Shown here piece by piece: positions 15,999 to 25,559 of a DNA stretch of 64,000 nt; position 1 is the first letter of the stretch, and each line of letters starts with the position of its first letter. The DNA comes from Sporolactobacillus putidus (lineage in GTDB: Bacteria > Bacillota > Bacilli > Bacillales > Sporolactobacillaceae). The notes below the pieces were generated by a model. It was not told the origin of the DNA, did not search any database, and saw only the letters and a program-made list of their open reading frames with translations. The translations under genes and the position numbers were made by a program. The DNA lies in contig NZ_BMOK01000002.1 in assembly GCF_014647035.1 (NCBI RefSeq), forward strand, positions 186,001-250,000, given 5' to 3'.

Positions 15999-18900
15999 TT
16001 AGTCTGTGAGTTCAATCATCAGATCGCCCGTCTCAATAACGTCATTTTCACTCACATAAAGTTTCTTAATCACTCCGTCATTCGGCGCCTGAACGGTGGT
16101 TTCCATTTTCATCGCTTCAGTGACCAGCAAATGATCACCCTTCTTCACGCGTTCTCCGGAAGAAACGAGCACTTTGATAACTGTTCCGGGCATCGAGGCC
16201 CCAATCTGCATCGGATTGTTTTTATCAGCTTTCGAATGGGCCACTTCCGCTGACTGGATGCTCATATCTTTGATTGTGACTTCGCGGGGCTGACCGTTGA
16301 GTTCAAAATAAAACGTACGTGTTCCATCTTTTTGAGGATGACCGATCGAAATCAGTTTCACGATCAGCGTTTTTCCTTCCTCAATATCGACAGCAACCTC
16401 TTCGCCGAGGCGGAGTCCATAGAAGAATGTCGGTGTTCCGAGAACGTCAAGCCGGCCGTAGGTCTCACAGAAATGCAGATAATCGGTATACACTTTCGGA
16501 TACAGAGCATATGACAAAACTTCATATTCCTTAAAGTTCCGTTCAAACTTTTCCTGAAGGGTCGCCCGAATATCATTGAAATTCACCGGTTCCAGATGTT
16601 TGCCCGGGCGATCGGTCAAAGGTTTTTTCCCTTTAAGAATGATACTCTGCAGCTCCCTCGGAAAACCTTGATAGGGCTGGCCGAGTTCGCCCATGAAAAA
16701 ATTAACAACCGAATCGGGAAAATCCAGCGTTTCTCCTTTTTCAAAAATATCATCCTCGGTCAGATTATTCTGCACCATATAGAGGGTCATGTCTCCGACC
16801 ACTTTTGAAGAAGGCGTGACTTTCACAATATCGCCGAACAAAATGTTGACCCGACGATACATATCCTTCACTTCTTCAAAGCGCGCACCGAGTCCGACGG
16901 CGATCGCCTGCTGGCGAAGATTGCTGTATTGGCCGCCCGGCATCTCCAGTTTATAAATCTCGGCATTGGACGTCTTCATGCCGCTTTCAAACGGAAAATA
17001 ATACTGACGTACCTTTTCCCAGTAATGGCTGAGCGACTCCAGAGCACCGATATCCACCTGCGGACGTCTTCTGCTCTCGCTGAGGGCATAATATAGTGCA
17101 TTCGCACTTGGCTGCGAGGTTGTGCCCGCTACTGCCTCAACAGCAACATCGAGAATATCAACACCTGCTTCTACTGCTTTGGCGTACGTGTAAATGCCGT
17201 TTCCGCTCGTGTCATGCGTGTGGAGATGAACAGGAATCGTCAAAGTATCTTTCAGCGTTGAGATGAGCCGGTAGGCAGCCTCAGGTTTCAGCAGACCGGC
17301 CATATCCTTAATGCCGAGGATATGCGCTCCCGCATTTTCCATTTCCTTCGCCAATTTTTTAAAATAATCCAGATTATATTTTGTCCGCGAACCATCCATA
17401 ATGTCGCCTGTGTAGCACAAGGTGGCCTCGGCTATTTTCCCGCTTTCGATCACCGCATCAAGTGAAACACGCATGCCTTCCAGCCAGTTAAGACTGTCGA
17501 ACACACGGAAAACGTCGATGCCTTCTGCAGCAGCCTCTTTGACAAACTCTTTAATCAGATTGTCCGGATAATTTTTATAGCCGACGGCATTTGAACCGCG
17601 GAGAAGCATCTGAAGAAGAATATTCGGCATTCTTTTGCGGATTTCCCGCAGCCTTTCCCACGGGTCTTCTCTCAGAAATCTGTAGGCCGTATCAAAAGTC
17701 GCGCCGCCCCACGCCTCTTCCGAAAATAGATGAGGCAGCAGATGTGCGGTCTGCGAGGCGATACGGATAATATCCCTGCTTCTGACACGTGTGGCGAGCA
17801 GGCTCTGGTGCGCATCACGAAATGTGGTGTCCGTCAGCAAGACTTGCTGCTGTGCTTTAACCCATTCTGAGACCCCCCTGGCCCCTTTTTCTTCAAGAAT
17901 TTGCTTGGTACCTCTCAGAAAAGGATCAGAAAGTTTTACGTCAGGAAGAGGAGGAACGTCAAATACCGGCTTTTTGTTTTTTTGAATGCCCGGATATCCG
18001 TTAATCGTTACGTTGCCAATATACGTCAGCATCTTCGTTCCACGGTCAAGGCTCTTTTCAAACACGAAAAGTTCAGGCGTTGTATCAATAAACGTCGTCG
18101 AAACATTGCCGGATAAAAAGTCCGGATGCTGAACAACATTAATTAAGAAAGGAATGTTTGTCTTCAAGCCTCTGATACGGAATTCTTTAAGGTTGCGCAG
18201 CATTTTTGCCGCAGCGCTCTTAAATGTTCTTCCTGATGTCGAGAGCTTGACTAAAAGAGAATCATAGTACGGCGTGATGACGGAACCAGTGAACGCATTT
18301 CCTGCATCAAGACGCACGCCGAATCCCCCGCCGCTGCGATAGGCGACAATTTTTCCTGTATCCGGCATAAAATTATTGCTTGGATCCTCCGTCGTCACGC
18401 GGCACTGGATGGCATAACCGTTAGTTTGAATATCCTTCTGATCAGGAATCAGAATCGGATCGTCATGGAGCCCGAATCCCTCGGCAATCAGTATTTGCGA
18501 CTGGACAATATCAATGCCTGTGATTAATTCTGTAACTGTGTGTTCAACCTGAACGCGGGGATTAACTTCAATGAAATAAAATTTTCCGGAAGGAACAACA
18601 AGAAATTCCACCGTTCCTGCGTTCAGATAGTTCACACTTTTCATCAAACGGACAGCCGCTTCGCATATATCATGGCGAAGCTTACTGCCTAGTCCCTGGC
18701 TTGGCGCAACTTCAACCACTTTCTGATGGCGCCGCTGAACGGAACAGTCCCTTTCGAATAGGTGTACCGTCTCTCCCGATTGATCGGCGATGACCTGAAC
18801 TTCAATATGGCGGGGATCGTCGAGGTACTTTTCGACATAGACGTCTTCCTTGCCAAAAGTCTGTTTCGCTTCGGACTTTGCCCGCACAAACGCTTCCTCA

Positions 18901-19445
18901 AGGCTTTTATTGCTGCGGACGATGCGCATGCCACGGCCGCCACCGCCGAGCACGGCTTTAATAATGATTGGAAAGCCATGCGCCGCGGCAAAACTTTTGA
19001 CATCATCTATGGATTTTACCGGCCCTCCGGAACCTGGAATAACCGGGATTCCTGCACGTTCCGCCGCTGCCCGTGCTGCCGATTTGTCCCCGAAAGTTAC
19101 CAGATGTTCCGGCTTCGGGCCGACAAAAACAATGCCTTCCTCGTCGCATCGTCTGGCAAAGTCCGCATTTTCCGACAAAAAACCGTACCCCGGATGGATG
19201 GCATCCACATCATGGGCTTTTGCGATTTCAATAATGCTCTCTATATCAAGATAAGCTTCAATCGGTTTTTTCCCTTCGCCAACCAGATAGGATTCATCAG
19301 CCTTATAGCGATGATAGGAACCGATATCTTCTTTCGAATAGATGGCGACCGTGCGGATGCCGAGTTCATTGCATGCCCGGCATACACGAATAGCAATTTC
19401 GCCTCTGTTGGCAACAAGCAGCTTTCTAATAGAGCGTTGTGACAT
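15999..19445 (-). CDS. pyc: Pyruvate carboxylase
   Basis: Biotin-dependent ATP carboxylation of pyruvate to oxaloacetate, the main anaplerotic step. At 1148 aa it is the full single-chain form. It has a biotin carboxylase domain (about 1-455; KLLVANRGEIAIRV, GGGGRGMRIV, FIEVNPRVQVEHTVTE), a carboxyltransferase domain (about 535-800; TDTTFRDAHQSLLATRVR and the metal site HLHTHDTSGNG), a conserved carboxylase domain, and a C-terminal biotinyl domain with the modified lysine in TEAMKMETTVQAP. Its start overlaps the end of ftsW by 20 bases. Confidence 0.98.
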   Translation of the reverse strand: MSQRSIRKLLVANRGEIAIRVCRACNELGIRTVAIYSKEDIGSYHRYKADESYLVGEGKKPIEAYLDIESIIEIAKAHDVDAIHPGYGFLSENADFARRCDEEGIVFVGPKPEHLVTFGDKSAARAAAERAGIPVIPGSGGPVKSIDDVKSFAAAHGFPIIIKAVLGGGGRGMRIVRSNKSLEEAFVRAKSEAKQTFGKEDVYVEKYLDDPRHIEVQVIADQSGETVHLFERDCSVQRRHQKVVEVAPSQGLGSKLRHDICEAAVRLMKSVNYLNAGTVEFLVVPSGKFYFIEVNPRVQVEHTVTELITGIDIVQSQILIAEGFGLHDDPILIPDQKDIQTNGYAIQCRVTTEDPSNNFMPDTGKIVAYRSGGGFGVRLDAGNAFTGSVITPYYDSLLVKLSTSGRTFKSAAAKMLRNLKEFRIRGLKTNIPFLINVVQHPDFLSGNVSTTFIDTTPELFVFEKSLDRGTKMLTYIGNVTINGYPGIQKNKKPVFDVPPLPDVKLSDPFLRGTKQILEEKGARGVSEWVKAQQQVLLTDTTFRDAHQSLLATRVRSRDIIRIASQTAHLLPHLFSEEAWGGATFDTAYRFLREDPWERLREIRKRMPNILLQMLLRGSNAVGYKNYPDNLIKEFVKEAAAEGIDVFRVFDSLNWLEGMRVSLDAVIESGKIAEATLCYTGDIMDGSRTKYNLDYFKKLAKEMENAGAHILGIKDMAGLLKPEAAYRLISTLKDTLTIPVHLHTHDTSGNGIYTYAKAVEAGVDILDVAVEAVAGTTSQPSANALYYALSESRRRPQVDIGALESLSHYWEKVRQYYFPFESGMKTSNAEIYKLEMPGGQYSNLRQQAIAVGLGARFEEVKDMYRRVNILFGDIVKVTPSSKVVGDMTLYMVQNNLTEDDIFEKGETLDFPDSVVNFFMGELGQPYQGFPRELQSIILKGKKPLTDRPGKHLEPVNFNDIRATLQEKFERNFKEYEVLSYALYPKVYTDYLHFCETYGRLDVLGTPTFFYGLRLGEEVAVDIEEGKTLIVKLISIGHPQKDGTRTFYFELNGQPREVTIKDMSIQSAEVAHSKADKNNPMQIGASMPGTVIKVLVSSGERVKKGDHLLVTEAMKMETTVQAPNDGVIKKLYVSENDVIETGDLMIELTD

Positions 19446-20586
19446 TCTCTCTCTCCCCTTCTGTTCTGATACTTGATCTCCTCATATTGACAAAAGCGGA
19501 TATATTCATCAAAACACAGATTGAAAAAATCATAATCAGCAGTGATGATCCGCCATAACTTACAAAGGGCAGTGTAACGCCGGTGATTGGGATAAGCCCT
19601 GTAGCGGCGCTAAGGTTAACAAAAGTCTGAATGGCGAGCATGCTGGAAATACCGATGGCCAGCAGGCTGCCAAACACATCCTTACAGCGGATCGCCGTTA
19701 CAAATCCCTTAAAGACAAGATAGGCTATGCAGAGTATGACAAAAAGAATCCCGATCAGACCCAATTCTTCGCCAATGATGGCAATAATAAAATCCGTTTG
19801 CGGCTCCGGCAGAAACCCTGTTTTTTCAATGCTTTGTCCCAATCCGCGGCCTGTCAGACCGCCTGCCGCGATAGCAATATAGGAGTTGATCAGCTGGCGG
19901 CCGGTCGTGTTTGCAACCGAAAACGGATCATAGGCAGCCTGAAACCTTGCCGTTTGATAATGAGAAAGAAATTTAACAAACATCAGGCCGATAAATCCGC
20001 ATGTGGATACACCCAGAAAAAAGAGATGCCTGATTTTCAATCCGGAACACAATACCATGACTACAGAAATAAAAATGAGAATCAGAGCCGTCCCCAGGTC
20101 GGGCTGCATAGCTACCAAAATAAAGAAAACCATGACAATAAGAAGCGGAGGAAGCACTGAAGTTTTAAAATCAGAAATAGATTTCTGTTTGTTTGAGTAA
20201 ACAGAAGCCATATAAAAAATCAATGTTATTTTCACGATTTCCGCCGGTTCAAAGCTGACCGTACCCAAACTGAACCATGATTGGGCGCTGTTCACGGTTT
20301 TACCGGCAAAATAGAGCAGGATGAGCAAAAAAAATGAAAAAATAATTAGGGGCTTTACAAAAGATCTGTAGGCCTGATAGGGAAACAGCATGCCGAAAAT
20401 TCCTATTGGAACCGATAACAGACACCATAAAAGCTGCCTGACAAAAAAATAGTTTGAAGGTTTCTGAAGAACAAGATCTGCCCAAACACTGCCGGCGCTG
20501 TACACCATGATAAGCCCGAACCCCAGAAGAAGGAGCATCACAACGAGCAAGGAATAATCGTAATAGCGAAATAACTTCTTTATCAT
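19426..20586 (-). CDS. ftsW: Septal peptidoglycan polymerase FtsW
   Basis: SEDS-family glycosyltransferase that polymerises lipid II at the division site. It is 386 aa with about ten helices. Motifs: GLIMVYSAGSVWA in helix 1, QPDLGTALILI, GQSIEKTGFLPEPQTDFIIAIIGEELG (the catalytic Asp region; shown within limits as PEPQTDFIIAIIGEELG) and GVTLPFVSYGGSSLL near the end. Position next to ylaN and pyc favours FtsW over RodA or SpoVE. AGGTGG lies five bases before the ATG. It overlaps pyc. Confidence 0.95.
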   Translation of the reverse strand: MIKKLFRYYDYSLLVVMLLLLGFGLIMVYSAGSVWADLVLQKPSNYFFVRQLLWCLLSVPIGIFGMLFPYQAYRSFVKPLIIFSFFLLILLYFAGKTVNSAQSWFSLGTVSFEPAEIVKITLIFYMASVYSNKQKSISDFKTSVLPPLLIVMVFFILVAMQPDLGTALILIFISVVMVLCSGLKIRHLFFLGVSTCGFIGLMFVKFLSHYQTARFQAAYDPFSVANTTGRQLINSYIAIAAGGLTGRGLGQSIEKTGFLPEPQTDFIIAIIGEELGLIGILFVILCIAYLVFKGFVTAIRCKDVFGSLLAIGISSMLAIQTFVNLSAATGLIPITGVTLPFVSYGGSSLLIMIFSICVLMNISAFVNMRRSSIRTEGERENVTTLY

Positions 20587-20632
20587 GCCAGCCACCTGTC
20601 TGTTTCATTTCTCCATATACGCGTCTTTGCCA

Positions 20633-20791
20633 TCACACCGCGCATCCGAACAACTTCAATGCGCGATCAAAGGCCGGGAAGTATGCCGGACGGTGCTGCA
20701 AAAGCAGGATGGTCCCGCCGAACATAATGCGCTGGATGATCGGTCTCTCTTTCCGATCTGAAAATATGCCGTTCCGTACAAAAAAGCCCAA
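20633..20791 (-). CDS. Possible small protein between ylaN and ftsW
   Basis: A 52-codon frame with TTG start and AAGGGG five bases upstream. It encodes a basic, partly hydrophobic peptide containing RPIIQRIMFGGTILLLQHRP and a Phe-rich end. It lies on the same strand as ylaN and ftsW, in a 251-base gap that is otherwise empty. I do not recognise a family. The good ribosome-binding site and operon position favour it; the TTG start and short length argue caution. Confidence 0.35.
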   Translation of the reverse strand: MGFFVRNGIFSDRKERPIIQRIMFGGTILLLQHRPAYFPAFDRALKLFGCAV

Positions 20792-20837
20792 ACCAACCCC
20801 TTACGAACGTAACGAGTACGAGTTTGAGCGATTAAAT

Positions 20838-21119
20838 TTATTTGTGTGTCGATGCCTCATGCAGAGCAGAAACCTGTCTCTCAAGAGAGCCAAGCAGCTC
20901 CCTGCCCTCATCAGCGCGGATGAGACCCAGGCGAACTGCAAAGTCAATTTCACGCGATAAGCCGAACATTTGTGTGTCCAGTACTTCTTCATAAAGCGGG
21001 CACTGGGGCATTGTCAAATTCTCCATCTGCACCCCAATAAGCTGCAAAATTTTCTGCGCATCTGCTTTCAGCAGTTCATAGGCTTTTTCGCGTTCACCTA
21101 TCGCCATTTCGGTGGACAA
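20838..21119 (-). CDS. ylaN: YlaN, UPF0358 iron-homeostasis protein
   Basis: A 93-aa helical protein, very conserved: [39 protein letters not shown] and [16 protein letters not shown]. Work in B. subtilis and Staphylococcus aureus connects YlaN with Fur and iron availability. The start is probably the TTG at 21119, with AGGGGGG six bases upstream; an ATG four codons on is the alternative. It precedes ftsW as in B. subtilis. Confidence 0.94.
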   Translation of the reverse strand: MSTEMAIGEREKAYELLKADAQKILQLIGVQMENLTMPQCPLYEEVLDTQMFGLSREIDFAVRLGLIRADEGRELLGSLERQVSALHEASTHK

Positions 21120-21298
21120 TTTGATCCCCCCTGTCTCATTCAACATCTAAATTTTATCTTACATTCTCCATCTTGAAATTGCAAGAATAATCATGGGAAA
21201 GGACTCTTCCAAATGACCTTTCGAACCTTTAACATGTTTCTCATAAAACAGACGAAAACCTGCTATACTTAATAGATAGGATAAAGGGGGGTTATAAT

Positions 21299-21511
21299 AT
21301 GCGGGTCAAATGCATCTTATGCGGGAAAATCTGCCATCTGGATGATCAGTCTGTACTCGCCAAACGGCTGAGAAACCGGCCTATTCATACTTTTATGTGC
21401 GAAGAATGTTCCGCGCGAATCAGTGAACGGACAAGAGCGCGCTGGGCGACAGGTAAATTCACCCTTCATTTGCCTGTGAAAAGGAAAAAACACAATAAAG
21501 AGCGCTCATAA
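21299..21511 (+). CDS. ylaI: YlaI, DUF2197 zinc-ribbon-like protein
   Basis: A 70-aa basic protein with two Cys pairs (CILCGKIC and CEEC) that would bind zinc. It contains the family block AKRLRNRPIHTFMCEEC and a Lys/Arg-rich tail. GGGGGG lies seven bases before the ATG. It diverges from ylaN. Function is unknown; the fold and charge suggest nucleic-acid binding, as inference. TATACT at 21264-21269 could be its -10 element, but no good -35 is present. Confidence 0.88.
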   Translation: MRVKCILCGKICHLDDQSVLAKRLRNRPIHTFMCEECSARISERTRARWATGKFTLHLPVKRKKHNKERS

Positions 21512-21605
21512 TCCATCGAACTGCCTTTATGCAGCAAAGAGAGCGGCCGACCGGAAGAAATTCCGTGTAAATACGATTTTCTATGAAAATGCAATTTTGT
21601 CCATG

Positions 21606-21641
21606 AAAAAACGTCTGCAGCAAACCGCAGACGTTTTTTCT
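21606..21641. terminator. Bidirectional terminator between ylaI and typA
   Basis: Stem AACGTCTGC/GCAGACGTT with loop AGCAAACC, flanked by A and T runs. It separates the convergent ylaI and typA. Confidence 0.88.
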
Positions 21642-21667
21642 ATTATAAAATCATGTACGATAATCGA

Positions 21668-23521
21668 TCAGCCGTTAAATTTCGGAATCTTGCTTCCCCG
21701 TCTTTCGAAGCGTTCCCGCTCGCCTTTATTCAGGATCTTTTTGCGCATTCTCACACTCTTAGGAGTGATTTCACAATATTCATCATCATTCAGATAAGAA
21801 AGTGAATCTTCAAGAGACATTTTTCTTGCTTCTTTTAGCGTGACGGTCTGATCCTTGGTCGCCGACCGGACATTCGACGCATGCTTTGCTCTGGTCACAT
21901 TGACGGTCAGATCATTTTCACGATTGTGTTCGCCGACGATCATCCCCTCATACACATTAACGCCAGGTCCGACAAACATCTCTCCGCGGTCTTCAAGAGC
22001 CGCCAGAGAGTAAGCCGTGGTCTGCCCCTGATCCATAGAAACCAGCACGCCATTTCTCCGTCCGCCGATTTCTTCCTTAATAAAGGGTGCAAAATGATCA
22101 AAAGTATGGTTCAGAATCCCGTAACCGCGTGTATCCGCCATGAACTGACGATTGTAGCCGATCAGCCCGCGGGAAGGAATCATAAACACCAATCGCGTCT
22201 GTCCCGGCTGTTCCTGCCTCATGTCTTTTAATTCGGCTTTGCGTTTCCCCATGGATTCGATGACAGCCCCAACATATTCTTCAGGAACGTCAATCTGAAC
22301 AGACTCATAGGGTTCGCAAAGCTTGCCGTCGACTTCTTTCGTGATTACGCTCGGCTTTGAAACCGAAAGTTCAAAACCTTCACGGCGCATGGTCTCGATT
22401 AAGATAGAGAGATGCAGTTCGCCTCGCCCTGAAACGACCCACGAGTCGTGGGAATCTGAAGCGGATTCTACTTTCAGGCTGACGTCGCGTTCCATTTCCG
22501 CCATCAGACGATCTTCAATCTTTCGGCTTGTGACATAATCGCCTTCCTGTCCGGCAAAAGGACTCGTGTTCGGAAGGAAAGTCATCTTAAGCGTCGGTTC
22601 GTCAATTCTGAGCGGGGCGAGCGGCTCGATTTTATCTACATCATTAATGGTATCACCGATATCGATATCGGAAACACCCGTAATCGCAATGATGTCCCCG
22701 GAAAATGCTTCCTGAATTTCGGTTCTCTTAAGCGCGTGATAACCAAAAAGCTTTGTGATCCGGAATTTTTCAACACGTTCACCGCCATTTTTAACCAGTG
22801 CCGCTTCTTCGCCGACTTTGATCTTTCCGCGGTAGATCCGCCCGATACCAATACGGCCGACGTAATCATTATAGTCGAGCATGGTCACCTGAAATTGCAG
22901 GCCCTCGTCGCGGTTGTCAACCGGCGCAGGCACATCCTTCAGAATCATGTCAAGGACGACGCTCATGTCCTGATCGACATGGTCAGGATCAGTCCCGGCT
23001 ACGCCGTTTACAGCCGAAGTATAGACAACCGGGAATTCCAGCTGGCTTTCGTCGGCACCCAGATCAATGAACAAATCAATCACTTCATCGACAACTTCCT
23101 GAGGTCTCGCCATTGGCTTGTCGATCTTGTTCACAACGACGATCGGCTTCAAGTGTTCTTCAAGAGCTTTTTTGAGAACAAATCTCGTTTGCGGCATGCA
23201 ACCTTCAAAGGCATCGACCAATAGGAGCACACCATCAACCATCTTCATGATCCGCTCGACTTCACCGCCGAAATCGGCGTGCCCGGGTGTATCAACAATA
23301 TTTATCGTGTGGTCTTTGTAAGACAGACTCGTGTTCTTCGCCAAAATAGTGATGCCGCGTTCTCTTTCAATTGCATTTGAATCCATAGCCCGTTCATGAA
23401 TCTGCTGATTCTTGCGAAATGTCCCTGATTGCATCAGAAGTTTGTCGACCAGTGTTGTTTTGCCATGGTCGACGTGTGCGATAATCGCGATATTTCTTAA
23501 TTCTTCCCTGCGTTTTGTCAT
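21668..23521 (-). CDS. typA: Ribosome-associated GTPase TypA/BipA
   Basis: Translational GTPase that binds the 70S ribosome and assists 50S assembly and growth in the cold or under stress. It is 617 aa. G motifs: AHVDHGKTTLVDKLL (G1), RGITI (G2), DTPGHADFGGEVERI (G3), NKIDKP (G4). They are followed by EF-G-like domains and the BipA C-terminus (SRGLIGYNRQFMADTRGYG, TAYSLAALEDRGEMFVGPG). It is a single gene with its own terminator and diverges from ylaF. Confidence 0.98.
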   Translation of the reverse strand: MTKRREELRNIAIIAHVDHGKTTLVDKLLMQSGTFRKNQQIHERAMDSNAIERERGITILAKNTSLSYKDHTINIVDTPGHADFGGEVERIMKMVDGVLLLVDAFEGCMPQTRFVLKKALEEHLKPIVVVNKIDKPMARPQEVVDEVIDLFIDLGADESQLEFPVVYTSAVNGVAGTDPDHVDQDMSVVLDMILKDVPAPVDNRDEGLQFQVTMLDYNDYVGRIGIGRIYRGKIKVGEEAALVKNGGERVEKFRITKLFGYHALKRTEIQEAFSGDIIAITGVSDIDIGDTINDVDKIEPLAPLRIDEPTLKMTFLPNTSPFAGQEGDYVTSRKIEDRLMAEMERDVSLKVESASDSHDSWVVSGRGELHLSILIETMRREGFELSVSKPSVITKEVDGKLCEPYESVQIDVPEEYVGAVIESMGKRKAELKDMRQEQPGQTRLVFMIPSRGLIGYNRQFMADTRGYGILNHTFDHFAPFIKEEIGGRRNGVLVSMDQGQTTAYSLAALEDRGEMFVGPGVNVYEGMIVGEHNRENDLTVNVTRAKHASNVRSATKDQTVTLKEARKMSLEDSLSYLNDDEYCEITPKSVRMRKKILNKGERERFERRGSKIPKFNG

Positions 23522-23735
23522 TTCTTCTAAGTCTCCTCGTTTGTTTCCAATAACTAGCTATATTATTACTTCCGAAACATACACAAACATACACATGCAA
23601 GTCATTTTCTCACAAGGGAAGCCTTTTTGTCAAATCATTATGTTTTTCCGGAAAATTATTTCATGGCTGATTTAAGCACTCTCTCGTTGTACTTTTTCCA
23701 TCTACCGATTATGATTATTTTAGGAGGTGCTCAAT

Positions 23736-23918
23736 ATGGTCAACGCTATTCTTGTTATTCTGGCAGTTTTTGTCGTCGCCGCTTTAATCGGGATCGCCGG
23801 AGCGATCGCATACGGCAATGGTCTTCTCGCTCTCTTAAGCGCTTTTGCCGTCATCCTGTTCATGTGGATCGGATTTTTTATCAAAGGGAAGCAGCAGGCG
23901 TCACAGACGAAAAAGTAA
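23736..23918 (+). CDS. ylaF: YlaF-like small membrane protein (DUF5325)
   Basis: A 60-aa protein with two membrane helices (NAILVILAVFVVAALIGIAG and LLALLSAFAVILFMWIGFF) and a Lys/Gln-rich end. GGAGG lies eight bases before the ATG at 23736. It is next to typA, as ylaF is in B. subtilis, which is the main reason for the name. Function is unknown. Confidence 0.72.
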   Translation: MVNAILVILAVFVVAALIGIAGAIAYGNGLLALLSAFAVILFMWIGFFIKGKQQASQTKK

Positions 23919-23945
23919 GCTGGTGAAACCGGTCCTTCTGCCGAA

Positions 23946-24776
23946 TTAATCCGGTTCATTCAGATACTTGCCTGCCGCAACCTGCCGGCCTATGTGTTGG
24001 GCAATCTCTTCGTGAAGCGCGGGACCGGCGGCCAATATCGACGTTCTGGAAAGCGTGTCAATCGCGGTGCCGTCCGCCCTTGTCGCGACTCCGCCGACTT
24101 CATGGATCAGAATCAGCCCGGCCCCGAAATCCCAGGGCGACAATCTCATCGTAAAGTAGGCGTCAATCAGTCCGGCCGCAACATAAGCAAGTTCAATAGA
24201 AGCCGATCCATAAGCTCGGGTGCCGCTGCAACGGCGAACGATCTCCGTCAGGACGTCTTGATCAATCCGTCTGTTAGGTTTTATCCATGTCGCGCTTAAA
24301 TCGATCAGGGCGTCCTCAACTTCGACTTTTTTCAGGGGCGCAAGCCGCACGTCATTGCGATAGGCACCATTTCCGGCGAGACAGTGGAACAGTTCATCAA
24401 CCATTACGTCGTAGATAAACGCCGCTCTGCCCGATCCGTTCTCGTAGACACCAATGGAAATGGCAAAAAAACGCTGCTGCATGACAAAATTAATCGTCCC
24501 GTCAATCGGATCGAGATACCAAAGAATACCGTCCGTTGAATCCGGAGCATCCCCGAATCCTTCTTCCGACACGATTTTATGCCCCGGGTAATATTCCTTT
24601 ATTTTCCCAACCAGAAATTTTTCAATTTCTTTATCCATATTCGTAACCAGATCGTTGTGCGCACTTTTGCAACTGACCTCGAGCGGGGCGGAGAGTGACT
24701 GTTTTAATCTCTCTCCTGCCTCCTTGATCCACCCGGTTACCCTTTTTTCAAGAACCAGCCACTCTTTTTGATTCAT
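23946..24776 (-). CDS. suhB: Inositol monophosphatase family protein (YktC)
   Basis: Mg2+-dependent phosphatase, 276 aa. The family motifs are KIVSEEGFGD (metal-binding Glu), WYLDPIDGTINFV (DPxDGT) and SPWDFGAGLILIHEVGG (WDxxAG type). Likely substrates are inositol 1-phosphate, NADP or fructose bisphosphate; the substrate is not readable. GGGAG precedes the ATG at 24776, while the longer frame has no support. A convergent ylaF ends 27 bases away. Confidence 0.93.
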   Translation of the reverse strand: MNQKEWLVLEKRVTGWIKEAGERLKQSLSAPLEVSCKSAHNDLVTNMDKEIEKFLVGKIKEYYPGHKIVSEEGFGDAPDSTDGILWYLDPIDGTINFVMQQRFFAISIGVYENGSGRAAFIYDVMVDELFHCLAGNGAYRNDVRLAPLKKVEVEDALIDLSATWIKPNRRIDQDVLTEIVRRCSGTRAYGSASIELAYVAAGLIDAYFTMRLSPWDFGAGLILIHEVGGVATRADGTAIDTLSRTSILAAGPALHEEIAQHIGRQVAAGKYLNEPD

Positions 24777-25019
24777 CAATCGACCACTCCCTCGCAGGCG
24801 GAGTTCCTGTTTCCAGGACGGATATTCCAAGGCTCCCCTGTGTGTGTTCTTCTTCTTACCTAGAATAGTAACTCATTTTCGCGGAAAAAGAAAAATCACC
24901 GCCTGACTGCGATGATCAATACTTTGGTATTCGAAAGAGCAAAGGTTTTCATCTCTGTCTTCGCTATTCACGAAACATAAAAGGACGGCTGGACATCTCG
25001 TTCACAAGCAGGGGTTGAC

Positions 25020-25220
25020 TTAAATTTCTAAAAGGATCATTTCACGTCTTAATTCTTCCAGCTTCTCTTTGCACCGTTTTATCGTCTCGGCGTCTTTTCG
25101 CAGTATAGCCTGGTGTAAAATCGCCAATTCCGAATCAATTTCCATGCGCACAATCGGAATTCTCTTCTCGGCATCTTTTCTGTTAAGGGTTTGATTCAGT
25201 TGCTTCATGGCAGCCGCCAC
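25020..25220 (-). CDS. Small helical protein, possibly YkzI-like
   Basis: A 66-aa highly charged helical protein (RKDAEKRIPIVRMEID, AILRKDAETIKRCKEKLEEL). It starts with GTG four bases after GGAAG; an internal ATG four codons on is badly spaced. In B. subtilis the small gene ykzI lies next to yktC (suhB), and position and size fit, but similarity could not be checked. No known domain. It may form a coiled-coil dimer. Confidence 0.6.
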   Translation of the reverse strand: MAAAMKQLNQTLNRKDAEKRIPIVRMEIDSELAILHQAILRKDAETIKRCKEKLEELRREMILLEI

Positions 25221-25519
25221 ATCCCTTCCGTTAATATCTCAATAAAGGGCTTTCAAAAAAAGGGACATTAAAATAAAGCTTAATATTCAGTTTTTAATCG
25301 GGTTTTGCTTTAGTTTATGCTGAAAAAACTTTCATATTGCTATTAAAAATTCCTGTTTTTCCAAAGCTCTGAACCCATTTTTTCTGAAAAGTCAAGCTGT
25401 GCGGCGATTGCAGGAACCCGTTGGCTGTCACGTGCAATAAACCCCTTGATGTATTCGGACCTGAAAATTCACCTTAAAAAGTTTTGATTTCAAATTTCAA
25501 GACTGTTGATAGTAAATAA

Positions 25520-25549
25520 GAAACAGGCCGTGGAGAAACTGCCTGTTTC
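25520..25549 (-). terminator. Terminator of the pdh operon
   Basis: Stem GAAACAGGC/GCCTGTTTC with a 12-nt loop, followed by TTATTT on the minus strand, ten bases after the pdhD stop. The other 300 bases towards 25220 are A/T-rich and hold no gene I can support. Confidence 0.75.
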
Positions 25550-25559
25550 CGCAAAAAAA

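Noticed and set aside
18762-19442. 226-codon plus-strand frame opposite pyc
   Set aside because: Shadow of the biotin carboxylase domain on the other strand.
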